Positions 26,639 to 35,567 are shown, counted from the stretch's first letter. The stretch is 64,000 nt of DNA from JBKEBQ01 sp047973225 (GCA_047973225.1 JBKEBQ010000027.1:7939-71938), one strand, 5' to 3'. Program-made: numbers and translations. Notes: a model not told the origin generated them from the sequence alone.

Positions 26639-27496
26639 ATGAGCAATCACAGATATCAATTAAAAGAAAAGAAGCAAGAAAAGATGAATATGCGCCTCTT
26701 GTATATCTCTCAGGCAAGATATGATACCGATTGGCACAGCATTAAGCATATGCACCATTTTACTGAACTTTTCTATGTCATCCGGGGATCTGGAGAATTT
26801 TTAGTCGACAACACGCGCTTTAATGTACATCAAGATGATTTGATTATTGTGAATCCAAACGTTTCTCACACCGAAGTCGGTCATGCGGAAGATGTTTTTG
26901 AATACATTGTATTGGGAATTGATGGTTTACAATTTGTGGGTGATGATGGTAAAAGTAGGGATAGTTATAGTTTACATAACTACCAAGAATTCAAACATGA
27001 AGTTTTATTTTACTTAAGAACTTTAGTAATTGAGGCTCAAGAAAAAGATGAAAACTTCGAATATATTTGTCAAAATCTATTAGAAATTTTAATCATGAAC
27101 ATGATTCGTAGAACAAAGAAAAAATTGTTTTTTGCTTCAACCAAAAAAATATCAAAAGAATGTAAATTTATTGAGCAGTATATTGACGACAATTTCCATG
27201 AAGATATTACTTTGGAAAAGCTAAGTAAACTCACATATTTGAATAAGTATTATATCGTTCACGCCTTTAAGAATTATAAAGGTGTTTCCCCCATTAATTA
27301 CTTAATCGCCAAACGTATAGAAGAAGCAAAAAGTTTATTGTCTACTACCAATTATTCAGTGTCGAAGATTTCTGATATTATTGGATTTTCTTCGCAATCT
27401 TATTTTTCACAAGTTTTCAAAAAAGAAACCAATATGTCACCAAATCAATATCGAAAATCTCCCGATAATATGAAAAATGAACCTGATCGAAAATAA
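26639..27496 (+). CDS. AraC-family transcriptional regulator with cupin sensor domain
   Basis: 285 residues. The N-terminal cupin (HHFTELFYVIRGSGEF, DDLIIVNPNVSHTE) probably binds a sugar. The C-terminal 100 residues hold the two AraC helix-turn-helix motifs, ending with SKISDIIGFSSQSYFSQVFKKETNMSPNQYRK. The ATG at 26639 follows AGAGG with a seven-base gap; the longer open frame has no ribosome site. A TATAAT lies at 26615-26620. It is divergent from GH112 and is probably the local activator for the glycan locus. Confidence 0.92.
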   Translation: MSNHRYQLKEKKQEKMNMRLLYISQARYDTDWHSIKHMHHFTELFYVIRGSGEFLVDNTRFNVHQDDLIIVNPNVSHTEVGHAEDVFEYIVLGIDGLQFVGDDGKSRDSYSLHNYQEFKHEVLFYLRTLVIEAQEKDENFEYICQNLLEILIMNMIRRTKKKLFFASTKKISKECKFIEQYIDDNFHEDITLEKLSKLTYLNKYYIVHAFKNYKGVSPINYLIAKRIEEAKSLLSTTNYSVSKISDIIGFSSQSYFSQVFKKETNMSPNQYRKSPDNMKNEPDRK

Positions 27497-27656
27497 GTCC
27501 TTCACTCTCATTCAAAACTACTATTACCTGACTGCGATCTTTGTCTTATAAAATTAAAAGTGTTTTGTGGGCACCTTTCATATACTAGATAAAAAGATTT
27601 TCAAGCAGTTTATTACCGTAATTTTTAAAAAAACAATCATTTCTTTTTATCTATGC

Positions 27657-27662
27657 TATACT
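27657..27662 (+). promoter_or_regulatory. Extended -10 of the cca gene, suggesting a leaderless mRNA
   Basis: TGCTATACT (TATACT at 27657-27662) lies only six bases before the ATG of the CCA-adding enzyme gene. The start of transcription would fall at the A of the ATG, and no Shine-Dalgarno sequence is present. Confidence 0.5.
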
Positions 27663-27668
27663 AATTTT

Positions 27669-29036
27669 ATGAGTATATATCAGCTACAAAATCCAAATGC
27701 ATTACATTTATTAAACCTTCTTCATCAGCAGCACTTTGAAGCTTATTTAGTTGGTGGTTGCGTACGTGATGCGCTTTTAAATAGGGTTATTCAAGATTTT
27801 GACATCACTACAAATGCAACTACAGATGAATTGTTAGCCTTTGGATATACCCATCATTTACATTTTTTGACAACTGGTTTGAAACATGGAACCATTAGCT
27901 TTTTTATAAACAAAGAAGTCATTGAAGTTACAAGCTTTCGTAGCGATGGAGTATATCAAAATCATCGACACCCACAATCCATAACTTTCACCAATTCGTT
28001 ACAATGTGATTTAAAACGTCGTGATTTTAGTATCAATGCAATTTGTTATGATGGTGAACACATCATTGACCATGTTGATGGACTATACGACTTAAAAAAG
28101 AAATGTATCCGTGCCATAGGCAATCCTCATCAGCGCTTTAAAGAAGACGCTTTACGAATACTTCGCGCAATACGCTTTTCATTTACATTGCATTTTAAAA
28201 TTGAAAAAAATACGAAAAAAGCGATATGCGATTTACATTCCCTTGTAGCATATTTATCAAAAGAGAGAATACAAAGCGAATTTAATAAAATATTGTTGAG
28301 CGATGAAGCTGATATGATATTAAAATTAATAGACGTCAAAGTGTTGTATATGATAATCCCCAACCTAAAAAAATATGAAAGTGTTTCACAGGAAACTCCA
28401 TATCACAAATACGATGTCTTACACCATGTCAATGCATGTATGAATCACAGTCAAAATACTTCCTTAGATATTAAATTGGCATTATTATTACACGACATCG
28501 AAAAAAAAACATACAAAACATTGGATACGGATGGAATTGCTCACTTTCACGGCCATGCACATGCAAGTGCGCAAGAGGCAAAAATAATTTTGAAACAATT
28601 AAAATACTCTAATACAATACAACGTAAAGTTTATACCTTAATTTATTTTCATGATTATTATTTAACTCCTTCTTTAAAAGTTATACGAAAATTCTTAAAA
28701 ACATTAAAAGGCAATTATCAGCTGGCATACGATATTTTGCTTGTCCAACGCCTTGATAACATGGGAAAAGCAGATACTATCACAATTGAAAAAAATGATA
28801 TTATCGAAAAAGTAGAATCCATAATACATCAATGTGAGATTAATAAGGAAGTCTTTTGCCTCAAAGATTTAAGTGTTAATGGTACAGATATGAAAATCTT
28901 AGGTTTTAAAGGTAAAGAAATAAAAAATATATTAGAATATTTATTGACCTACATTTTACACCAACAAGATAAAAATACAAAAGAACATCTATTACATATT
29001 GCAGGAGGTAGGAAAGATGAAATTATTAATCGTTAG
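27669..29036 (+). CDS. cca: CCA tRNA nucleotidyltransferase with HD domain
   Basis: 455 residues. It adds or repairs the CCA end of tRNAs. The nucleotidyltransferase signature is YLVGGCVRDALLNRVIQDFDITT (catalytic Asp pair), then RRDFSINAICYDG and the RNA-binding helix region EDALRILRAIRFSFTL. A C-terminal HD-type domain follows (VLHHVNACMNHS, LLLHDIEK). The longer frame from 27567 has no support. The ATG at 27669 starts just before the conserved domain, without a ribosome site but with a promoter that would make a leaderless transcript. Its stop overlaps the next gene by about 20 bases. Confidence 0.93.
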   Translation: MSIYQLQNPNALHLLNLLHQQHFEAYLVGGCVRDALLNRVIQDFDITTNATTDELLAFGYTHHLHFLTTGLKHGTISFFINKEVIEVTSFRSDGVYQNHRHPQSITFTNSLQCDLKRRDFSINAICYDGEHIIDHVDGLYDLKKKCIRAIGNPHQRFKEDALRILRAIRFSFTLHFKIEKNTKKAICDLHSLVAYLSKERIQSEFNKILLSDEADMILKLIDVKVLYMIIPNLKKYESVSQETPYHKYDVLHHVNACMNHSQNTSLDIKLALLLHDIEKKTYKTLDTDGIAHFHGHAHASAQEAKIILKQLKYSNTIQRKVYTLIYFHDYYLTPSLKVIRKFLKTLKGNYQLAYDILLVQRLDNMGKADTITIEKNDIIEKVESIIHQCEINKEVFCLKDLSVNGTDMKILGFKGKEIKNILEYLLTYILHQQDKNTKEHLLHIAGGRKDEIINR

Positions 29037-29562
29037 TGATATCCACGGAAGTGCCTATTATACAAAAAAAATCATTGATGCATTTGAACGCTATAAATGT
29101 GACAAACTGCTTCTTCTTGGTGACATACTATACCATGGACCACGCAATCCTTTACCAAAAGAATATGATCCCAAACAAGTCATTGCTTATTTAAGTCCTT
29201 ATCAAGATCATATTATTGCTTGCAGGGGTAATTGTGATAGCGAAGTTGACCAAATGGTGTTACCTTTTTCGATTACTGCTGATTATCAGATCATACCAAT
29301 GCCAAAACGAAAATTATATATGTCGCATGGACATATCTATCACAGCGAACATTTGCCATACGGGATACAAACAGATGATATTTTTCTATTCGGGCACATT
29401 CATATTCCTCTTATGGAAAAAAGACATAACATTCATATTCTTAATCCTAGTAGCATTTCTTTGCCAAAAGAAAATAACCCACACACTTTTGCGATATTAG
29501 AAGATGATCACTTTACATTACTTGATGAACATGACAACATTTTGCGTGTTTATCCTTTCTGA
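29017..29562 (+). CDS. Metallophosphoesterase, YfcE/MJ0936 family
   Basis: 181 residues. A two-metal phosphodiesterase: IVSDIHG, LLGDILYHGPRN, RGNCDSE, SHGHIYH and FGHIHIPL give the full ligand set. E. coli YfcE cleaves phosphodiesters of unknown physiological role. GGAGG eight bases before the ATG at 29017 decides the start. It overlaps the end of cca, so the two are co-expressed. A strong terminator follows. Confidence 0.92.
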   Translation: MKLLIVSDIHGSAYYTKKIIDAFERYKCDKLLLLGDILYHGPRNPLPKEYDPKQVIAYLSPYQDHIIACRGNCDSEVDQMVLPFSITADYQIIPMPKRKLYMSHGHIYHSEHLPYGIQTDDIFLFGHIHIPLMEKRHNIHILNPSSISLPKENNPHTFAILEDDHFTLLDEHDNILRVYPF

Positions 29563-29583
29563 TATTAAAAACGTTATCCCATT

Positions 29584-29617
29584 AAAAAAGCAAGCAGTAT
29601 AGACTGTTTGCTTTTTT
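29584..29617. terminator. Bidirectional terminator between phosphodiesterase and dnaJ
   Basis: AAAAAAGCAAGCAG pairs with CTGTTTGCTTTTTT (14 bp with one G-U) around a 6-base loop, with T-runs both ways. It reaches the dnaJ stop codon. Confidence 0.87.
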
Positions 29618-30732
29618 TATAATTTAAATGCTTTTTTAAATTTATCAAAAGGCGATTTATATTTATCAGTTTTTCGTAATTTTTCGTATAACTCTTTTTC
29701 TTGTTTTGATACTTTTTTTGGAATTTCAATATGCATTTCAACATATTGATCTCCTTCGATGCCTCTTGGCGATTTTACACCTTTTCCTTTCAACCTGAAT
29801 TTTGTTGCTGTTTGTGTACCTTCTGGTATTTTCAAACGCACATCCCCATGAACCGTAGGAATGTCCAACTCACACCCTAAGATAGCATCCACCGCACTGA
29901 TGGGAACCCTAATGTAAATATCATTTCCATCACGCACGAATACCTTATGACGTGCAACCAATACTTCAATGTATAAATCACCACTCAAACCACCGTTACT
30001 TCCAATCTCACCTTTACCATTCACACGAATTTGCTGTCCAGATTGAATTCCTGCAGGAATTTTAATATCCAACTTAACACGCTTATGTTCATAGCCTTTT
30101 CCATGACACTTATTACATGGCTTACTAACTTTTTTCCCGTTCCCATGACAATCAGGACAAACAGCTTCACTTTGAAAAGTTCCAAATGCCGTACGTTGCT
30201 GTGTAACAACCTTACCACTTCCATGACAACGATCGCATGTATGAATATCATTTTTACTAAACGCACCGCTTCCATGACAATCGCCACATTCTTCATCAAC
30301 TTCTAAAGAAATCTCTTCCGTGTGCCCAAACACAGCATCCATAAAATCAATGCGCATTTGCATAAAGCGGTCTTCCCCTTTACGTGGTCCATGGGCTTGT
30401 CGAGATCCGCCACCAAAACCAGAGAAGCCCCCGCCGCCGCCAAAAAAAGAACCAAACAAATCCTCAAAGCCGCCAAAACCACCCTCTCCAGAGAATCCAC
30501 CTTGTGCCCCATCAAGTCCGGCATGACCAAACTGATCGTATGTTGCTTTCTTCTGGCTATCAGAAAGAACCTCATACGCTTCATTCACTTCTTTAAATTT
30601 CACTTCTGCTTCGCTATCTTTATTTACGTCAGGATGATATTTTTTAGCCATCTTACGATAGGCTTTCTTAATATCGGCATCACTAGCACCTTTGTTAAGT
30701 CCTAAGACTTCATAGTAATCTCTTTTGCTCAT
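29617..30732 (-). CDS. dnaJ: Chaperone protein DnaJ
   Basis: 371 residues. J domain (1-70) with KYHPDVNKD, a Gly/Phe-rich linker (about 75-115), four zinc-binding CxxCxGxG repeats (CGDCHGSG, CDRCHGSG, CPDCHGNG, CNKCHGKG), and the C-terminal client-binding domains. It stimulates DnaK ATPase and delivers clients. It is the last gene of the hrcA operon, separated from dnaK by about 140 bases containing a stable hairpin. GGAGG precedes the ATG. Confidence 0.97.
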   Translation of the reverse strand: MSKRDYYEVLGLNKGASDADIKKAYRKMAKKYHPDVNKDSEAEVKFKEVNEAYEVLSDSQKKATYDQFGHAGLDGAQGGFSGEGGFGGFEDLFGSFFGGGGGFSGFGGGSRQAHGPRKGEDRFMQMRIDFMDAVFGHTEEISLEVDEECGDCHGSGAFSKNDIHTCDRCHGSGKVVTQQRTAFGTFQSEAVCPDCHGNGKKVSKPCNKCHGKGYEHKRVKLDIKIPAGIQSGQQIRVNGKGEIGSNGGLSGDLYIEVLVARHKVFVRDGNDIYIRVPISAVDAILGCELDIPTVHGDVRLKIPEGTQTATKFRLKGKGVKSPRGIEGDQYVEMHIEIPKKVSKQEKELYEKLRKTDKYKSPFDKFKKAFKL

Positions 30733-30828
30733 ATTATGACCTCCACTTCTTTTACTAGTTCTTTATTGAAATTATAAAAATATCCACACAGAACTAGCAA
30801 CAACAACTGTTGTTACTACAAATACAAA

Positions 30829-30863
30829 GCATAGGGTCTTGCCTATAAGCAAGACCTCTATGC
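30829..30863 (-). other. Stable hairpin between dnaK and dnaJ
   Basis: GCATAGAGGTCTTGC pairs with GCAAGACCCTATGC (14 bp with one bulge) around a 6-base loop. No T-run follows, so it may stabilise or process the dnaK mRNA, or only partly attenuate readthrough to dnaJ. Confidence 0.65.
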
Positions 30864-30874
30864 AATTAAACTTT

Positions 30875-32677
30875 TTATTTTTCTTCAAACTCAGCATCAA
30901 CAACGTTGTCATCATTGTTTTCACCAGCTTCACTTGCACCTTCTGCTTGTCCTTGATCATACATCGATGCACTCGCTGCTTGCGCTGCTTTTTCTAAAGC
31001 ATCTAATTTTGTGCGAATTGTTTCCATGTCATTTTCATCAAGGGCTTTTTGAAGCTCATCGCGTAATTTTTGTGTTTCTTCTTTTTGCGTAGCATCCATT
31101 TTATCACCATTATCACTCATTGCTTGATCAATTTGGTTGATAAATTGTTCTGCTTTATTTTTTAGTTCCACTTCTTCTTTACGTTTATCATCTTCTGCCT
31201 TGTTGTCTTCTGCTTCTTTTACCATTTTTTCGATTTCGTCATCACTTAATCCACTAGAGTTTTGAATCACAATTGATTGTTCCTTGCCTGTTCCGTTATC
31301 TTTTGCCGATACATTCACAATTCCATTCACATCAATATCAAATTTCACTTCAATTTGCGGAACCCCTCTTCTTGCGGGAGCAATTCCATCCAATTTAAAC
31401 ATACCTAAGGTTTTGTTGTCATTAGCCATTGGACGCTCTCCCTGCAGAACATGAATATCCACCGCAGGTTGATTATCAGCAGCGGTTGAGAACACTTGTG
31501 ACTTACTTGTTGGAATCGTTGTATTGCGATCAATCAACACCGTCATAACACCACCCATTGTTTCAATCCCTAAGCTCAATGGTGTAACATCCAATAACAA
31601 TACATCTTTTACATCTCCTGCAATAACTCCACCTTGAATAGCCGCTCCCATTGCAACTACTTCATCAGGGTTTACACTACGATTTGGCTCTTTTCCTAGT
31701 TCTTTTTTCACCGCTTCTTGAATTGATAACATTCTGGTTGATCCCCCAACCAACAATACTTGGTGAATATCATTCTTTGTAAGTCCTGCATCTTTTAAAG
31801 CTTGTCTTACTGGTTTTACAGTACGTTCAACCAAAGCTTTACTCATATCATCAAACTTTGCACGTGATAAAGTTGCTTCATAGTTCAAAGGTCCATCAGC
31901 AGTGTTTGACAAATATGGCAATAAAATTTGTGTTTGTGCCATACTACTCAAATCTTTTTTCGCTTTTTCTGCTGCATCTTTTAAACGTTGCATTGCCAAT
32001 TGATCTTTTGTTAAATCTACATTATTTTGTTTCTTTATTTCATCTAACATCCATTTTACAATAACATCATCAAAGTCATCTCCACCCAATTCGTTATCAC
32101 CACTTGTTGACAATACTTCAAAAGTACCATCTGCAAGTTCTAAAATAGAAACATCAAATGTACCACCACCCAAATCAAAAACCAAAACTTTTTGTTCTTG
32201 ATCTGTTTTGTCGATACCATAGGCAAGCGCTGCGGCTGTTGGCTCATTGATGATCCGTTCTACTTCAAGTCCAGCAATTTTTCCCGCATCTTTAGTTGCT
32301 TGTCGTTGCGCATCATTAAAGTATGCAGGTACGGTAATCACTGCTTTCTCTACTTTTTCACCCAAATATTTTTCAGCATAGTCTTTCATATATTGCAAAA
32401 CCATTGCTGAAACTTCTTGTGGTGTATATTCTTTTCCATTTAAAGAAACTTTTTCATTTTTCCCCATCAAGCGTTTGATGCTGCTTACCGTATCCTTGTT
32501 TGTTACAACCTGACGCTTTGCTGCATCACCAACAATTTTTTCATTATCTTTAAATGCTACAACCGACGGCGTTGTTCTATTTCCTTCGGGGTTTGTAATG
32601 ACTTTTGCTTCCCCTCCATCCATAACTGCTACACATGAATTCGTTGTACCTAAATCAATACCAATAATTTTACTCAT
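30875..32677 (-). CDS. dnaK: Chaperone protein DnaK (Hsp70)
   Basis: 600 residues. ATPase domain with IIGIDLGTTNSCVAVMDGGE, EPTAAALAYG and VFDLGGGTFDVS, the linker DVLLLDVTPLSLGIET, a substrate-binding beta domain, and an acidic C-terminal tail ending VVDAEFEEK. It folds and protects proteins with GrpE and DnaJ. GAGGAG lies before the ATG. It is third in the hrcA-grpE-dnaK-dnaJ operon and under CIRCE control. Confidence 0.98.
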   Translation of the reverse strand: MSKIIGIDLGTTNSCVAVMDGGEAKVITNPEGNRTTPSVVAFKDNEKIVGDAAKRQVVTNKDTVSSIKRLMGKNEKVSLNGKEYTPQEVSAMVLQYMKDYAEKYLGEKVEKAVITVPAYFNDAQRQATKDAGKIAGLEVERIINEPTAAALAYGIDKTDQEQKVLVFDLGGGTFDVSILELADGTFEVLSTSGDNELGGDDFDDVIVKWMLDEIKKQNNVDLTKDQLAMQRLKDAAEKAKKDLSSMAQTQILLPYLSNTADGPLNYEATLSRAKFDDMSKALVERTVKPVRQALKDAGLTKNDIHQVLLVGGSTRMLSIQEAVKKELGKEPNRSVNPDEVVAMGAAIQGGVIAGDVKDVLLLDVTPLSLGIETMGGVMTVLIDRNTTIPTSKSQVFSTAADNQPAVDIHVLQGERPMANDNKTLGMFKLDGIAPARRGVPQIEVKFDIDVNGIVNVSAKDNGTGKEQSIVIQNSSGLSDDEIEKMVKEAEDNKAEDDKRKEEVELKNKAEQFINQIDQAMSDNGDKMDATQKEETQKLRDELQKALDENDMETIRTKLDALEKAAQAASASMYDQGQAEGASEAGENNDDNVVDAEFEEK

Positions 32678-32694
32678 CTTGTCTCCTCCTCTAG

Positions 32695-33291
32695 TTATTC
32701 ACTAACTTTTACTAAACTCGCACGTAGTACACGATCTTTTAACATATATCCTTTTTGGATTTCCTCAACAACAACTCCTGGCTCTACATCTTCCACTTTT
32801 TCACCAATAAGTGCCTGATGCACTTTTGGATCAAATGGTTTCTCTAAAGCTTCAATTGTTGTAACACCTTCATGTTCAAGAGATGTCTTTAGCTGTTGAT
32901 AAATCATTTGTATCCCATCAACATAATGTTTGACATCATCATCTTTGGCTTCAAATGCAATTGCTCTTTCCAAATTGTCAATCGCTGGAAGAATCTCTTG
33001 CGCAAACGATTGAATGCGATACTTTCTTTGCATTTCCGCATCAGCAAGCAAACGTTTGCGTACATTCTCTGTATCCGCAAAAGCCTTGTAATATTCATTT
33101 TTCATATTACCCAACTCTTCTTTCAACGTAAGAATCTCTTCTTTTAAAGCATCTTCTTTTTTATTTTTCTTTTTAAATCGTTTTTTCTCTTTATCATCTG
33201 CTTGTGATGCTGTTTTCACTTCTTCAGCATCTGTTTTTGGAATTTCTTCCTTTTCTACATCTTCCAATTCCATTTCTTTTTTCTTACTCAT
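32695..33291 (-). CDS. grpE: Nucleotide exchange factor GrpE
   Basis: 198 residues. An acidic, lysine-rich N-terminus is followed by a long coiled coil (about 55-110) and the C-terminal beta domain with FDPKVHQALIGEKVEDVEPGVVVEEIQKGYML. It releases ADP from DnaK. The ATG at 33291 has AAAGGAG six bases upstream and overlaps the end of hrcA; the longer open frame is not supported. Confidence 0.96.
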   Translation of the reverse strand: MSKKKEMELEDVEKEEIPKTDAEEVKTASQADDKEKKRFKKKNKKEDALKEEILTLKEELGNMKNEYYKAFADTENVRKRLLADAEMQRKYRIQSFAQEILPAIDNLERAIAFEAKDDDVKHYVDGIQMIYQQLKTSLEHEGVTTIEALEKPFDPKVHQALIGEKVEDVEPGVVVEEIQKGYMLKDRVLRASLVKVSE

Positions 33292-34315
33292 GAACATCTC
33301 CTTTATTTTTTTCATTGTACATATCTTCTATTACTTTAGACATGTATTCCATTAATGCGACAACCCGATTATATGGCATCCTTGTTGGCCCTACCACCAT
33401 CAATTGACCCTCTTCTTCATTTAATTTTATCTTACTCGTTATGACCGAAACGTCATTCATAGGAAAGACTTCATTATCATTTCCGATACGGATCGAAATA
33501 TCTCCACTATCACTGTTCCCCAACTGTCTCCAGATGCTAGAGTCTTCTAGAAATTTCATCATTTGTTTTAACTTTTCAATATCCGCAAATTCTGGTTGAT
33601 ATAATAAATTAGATGTTCCTGAAGTATACACATTATCACTTGCAAATTTCACAAAAGCACTCACAAAGGCTTGAAACAATATTTCATGTCGACTCACTTG
33701 TGCTGCCAACATCGGCTCTATTTCCGAGAGCTTGGCGCTTACTTCACTAATCGTTGTACCTGTTAGTTTATCATTTAAAATATTACAACACGTTTGAATA
33801 TCTTTGAGTGATACACTTTGTTCAAAATGAAATGTCTTATTTTCCGTATGACCTTGATTGGTAATAAAGACACACACTGCACTGCGCTCATTAATGGGAA
33901 CCAATTGAATGTGTTGTAAACGCTGAGTACTGGTTTCCGGACCTAGTACAACAGTTGTTAAATTGGTCATTTGCGATAAAATCTCACAACTTAATTCCAC
34001 CACCTCATCAATTGAATAATGGCGATCATGAAAGGCTTGTTGCAAAGCATACTCAACCTTTTCGTCAAGCTTTGTTTCCATTAAATTTTCAACATAGTAA
34101 CGATATCCTTTACTTGAGGGTATCCGTCCAGAAGATGTATGTGTTTTTTCCAACAAACCAAGCTCTTCCAAAACAACCATTTCATTGCGTAATGTAGCAC
34201 TGGATACTTTGATATCCAACAAGTCCATCAGAGATTTAGAACCTACAGGTTCAGCACTTTTGGTAAACTCATCTATAATTGCTCTTAAAATCACGGTTTG
34301 GCGAAGTGTAAGCAC
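33284..34315 (-). CDS. hrcA: Heat-inducible transcription repressor HrcA
   Basis: 343 residues. N-terminal winged helix (LRQTVILRAIIDEFTKSAEPVGSKSL, SSATLRNEMVVLEELGLL, RIPSSKGYRYYV), then a GAF-like dimer domain. It represses class I heat-shock genes by binding CIRCE and needs GroEL for activity. It begins with GTG at 34315, with GAGG eight bases upstream. It is the first gene of its operon, with one good and one degenerate CIRCE upstream. Confidence 0.96.
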   Translation of the reverse strand: MLTLRQTVILRAIIDEFTKSAEPVGSKSLMDLLDIKVSSATLRNEMVVLEELGLLEKTHTSSGRIPSSKGYRYYVENLMETKLDEKVEYALQQAFHDRHYSIDEVVELSCEILSQMTNLTTVVLGPETSTQRLQHIQLVPINERSAVCVFITNQGHTENKTFHFEQSVSLKDIQTCCNILNDKLTGTTISEVSAKLSEIEPMLAAQVSRHEILFQAFVSAFVKFASDNVYTSGTSNLLYQPEFADIEKLKQMMKFLEDSSIWRQLGNSDSGDISIRIGNDNEVFPMNDVSVITSKIKLNEEEGQLMVVGPTRMPYNRVVALMEYMSKVIEDMYNEKNKGDVHE

Positions 34316-34330
34316 ATCATCACCCTCTTT

Positions 34331-34357
34331 CTAGCACTTCATACTTATGTCTGCTAA
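34331..34357. promoter_or_regulatory. Degenerate second CIRCE element, hrcA leader
   Basis: CTAGCACTT, nine bases, GTCTGCTAA: seven of nine matches in each arm to the CIRCE consensus TTAGCACTC-N9-GAGTGCTAA. It lies downstream of the -10, 43 bases from the better copy. Confidence 0.6.
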
Positions 34358-34358
34358 C

Positions 34359-34386
34359 AGTATAACATACTTTTTAGCACTGTCAA
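34359..34386 (-). promoter_or_regulatory. Promoter of the hrcA-grpE-dnaK-dnaJ operon
   Basis: On the minus strand TTGACA (34381-34386) and TATACT (34359-34364) are 16 bases apart. The -35 lies inside the CIRCE at 34374-34400. Confidence 0.8.
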
Positions 34387-34400
34387 CACATTAGTGCTAA
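34374..34400. promoter_or_regulatory. CIRCE element (HrcA operator) of the hrcA operon
   Basis: TTAGCACTG, nine bases, TAGTGCTAA: a near-perfect CIRCE, with only the innermost base of each arm changed. It covers the -35 of the operon promoter. Confidence 0.9.
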
Positions 34401-34790
34401 TTGTTGTAATTTTTTGTGGTTTCCTATATTGTAAAATGAAGTTGGAATTATAAACGAACTCCTATGCACTAATTTTCTCAAGATTAGGTATACGAAAAAT
34501 GGATAGATTACACTTAATTAGACTGTTATGATAAGGTCATGGTAAAATTTATGAAATGAAATAGGAGAAAATAATATTGACAAGTAAAGAAATTTTCTAC
34601 AAAAGCACCTAGTGAAGGGCACGAGCTTTAGGTTTACTCCTGTTTTTTTATTTGTTTTGTGTACGAATTTCGTAAAAAGCCTGCAAACGAATTTCCTCTT
34701 CATATCATGAAATCATTTTCTTTTTTATGTTTTTGTATTATGATAATAGAAATAAACGTGCATCTGCTTATGCAAACTCTAAAAAAGTAG
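34401..34790. other. Long intergenic stretch without a recognised gene
   Basis: About 390 bases between the CIRCE and the YfiH gene. Both strands carry many stops, and no RNA family is recognised. Near 34605-34650 an imperfect hairpin (ACCTAGTG with CAC and TAGGT) precedes a T7 run on the plus strand, and TTGACA occurs at 34576-34581 upstream of it without a clear -10. It could hold a small RNA or a decayed gene, but neither is established. Confidence 0.35.
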
Positions 34791-34805
34791 AAAAGAGGTC
34801 ATATT

Positions 34806-35567
34806 ATGCATTATTATCGTTGGTTAGAAGATGATTATATTTTTAGTGGAACAAGCTTAAAAGACCCCCTGCGTCCAGAAGATAACAATATGGCATTGCA
34901 TACAAGTGATCATAGCGATGCCATTATTGAAAATCGTAAACATTTATTGAAGGAATTGCATTTTCCACTAGAGCAGTGTGTTTTCGCTAATCAGACGCAT
35001 TCTTGTAATATTCATAAGATTGAAAAAAAAGATATCGGCGCTGGTGCTTTCTCCAACAAAGATGCAATCAAGGACTGCGATGCCTTGTATACCGATTTAT
35101 CCAATGTGCTCCTTGGTGTTTTTAGTGCTGATTGTATCCCTATTTTATTGTATGATCGTGAACAACACATCATTGCTGCCATTCACGCAGGCTGCAAAGG
35201 CACTGTTCAAGAGCTTACAAAAAAAATGTTACATATACTCATTCATGAAGAAAACACAAATCCTAACGAACTATACGCATATATTGGACCTGCTATTGAA
35301 TTTTATAGTTATGAAGTCGACAAAGACATTATCGATCTTGTAAAAACCATGAGTTTTGATACCAAACGGTTTTGGATGAAAAAAAATGACCATAAATTTT
35401 TATTAGATCTTAAGATGCTGAATTATCAGATGCTACTTGATGCAAATGTCCCCGATACGAATATTCAAGTTCATCATTGGGATAGTTTTGAACAAGAAGA
35501 TTATTTGTTTTCCTATCGAAAAAACAAAGATACAGGAAGAAATATGAGTTTTATCTTACAAAAATAG
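34806..35567 (+). CDS. YfiH/LACC1-family protein (multi-copper-oxidase-like / purine nucleoside phosphorylase)
   Basis: 253 residues of the DUF152/YfiH family, which has purine nucleoside phosphorylase/adenosine deaminase activity and is often annotated as polyphenol oxidase. The zinc-site residues are present: His in FANQTHSCNIH, Cys in FSADCIPILL, His in AIHAGCKGTV. The usual HAGW(R/K)G has Cys in place of Trp here. AGAGG lies eight bases before the ATG. It stands alone, with a terminator overlapping its end. Confidence 0.9.
   Translation: MHYYRWLEDDYIFSGTSLKDPLRPEDNNMALHTSDHSDAIIENRKHLLKELHFPLEQCVFANQTHSCNIHKIEKKDIGAGAFSNKDAIKDCDALYTDLSNVLLGVFSADCIPILLYDREQHIIAAIHAGCKGTVQELTKKMLHILIHEENTNPNELYAYIGPAIEFYSYEVDKDIIDLVKTMSFDTKRFWMKKNDHKFLLDLKMLNYQMLLDANVPDTNIQVHHWDSFEQEDYLFSYRKNKDTGRNMSFILQK

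Noticed and set aside
30320..30705. Pro/Lys-rich plus-strand ORFs opposite dnaJ
   Set aside because: Antisense shadow of the Gly/Phe-rich region of DnaJ.
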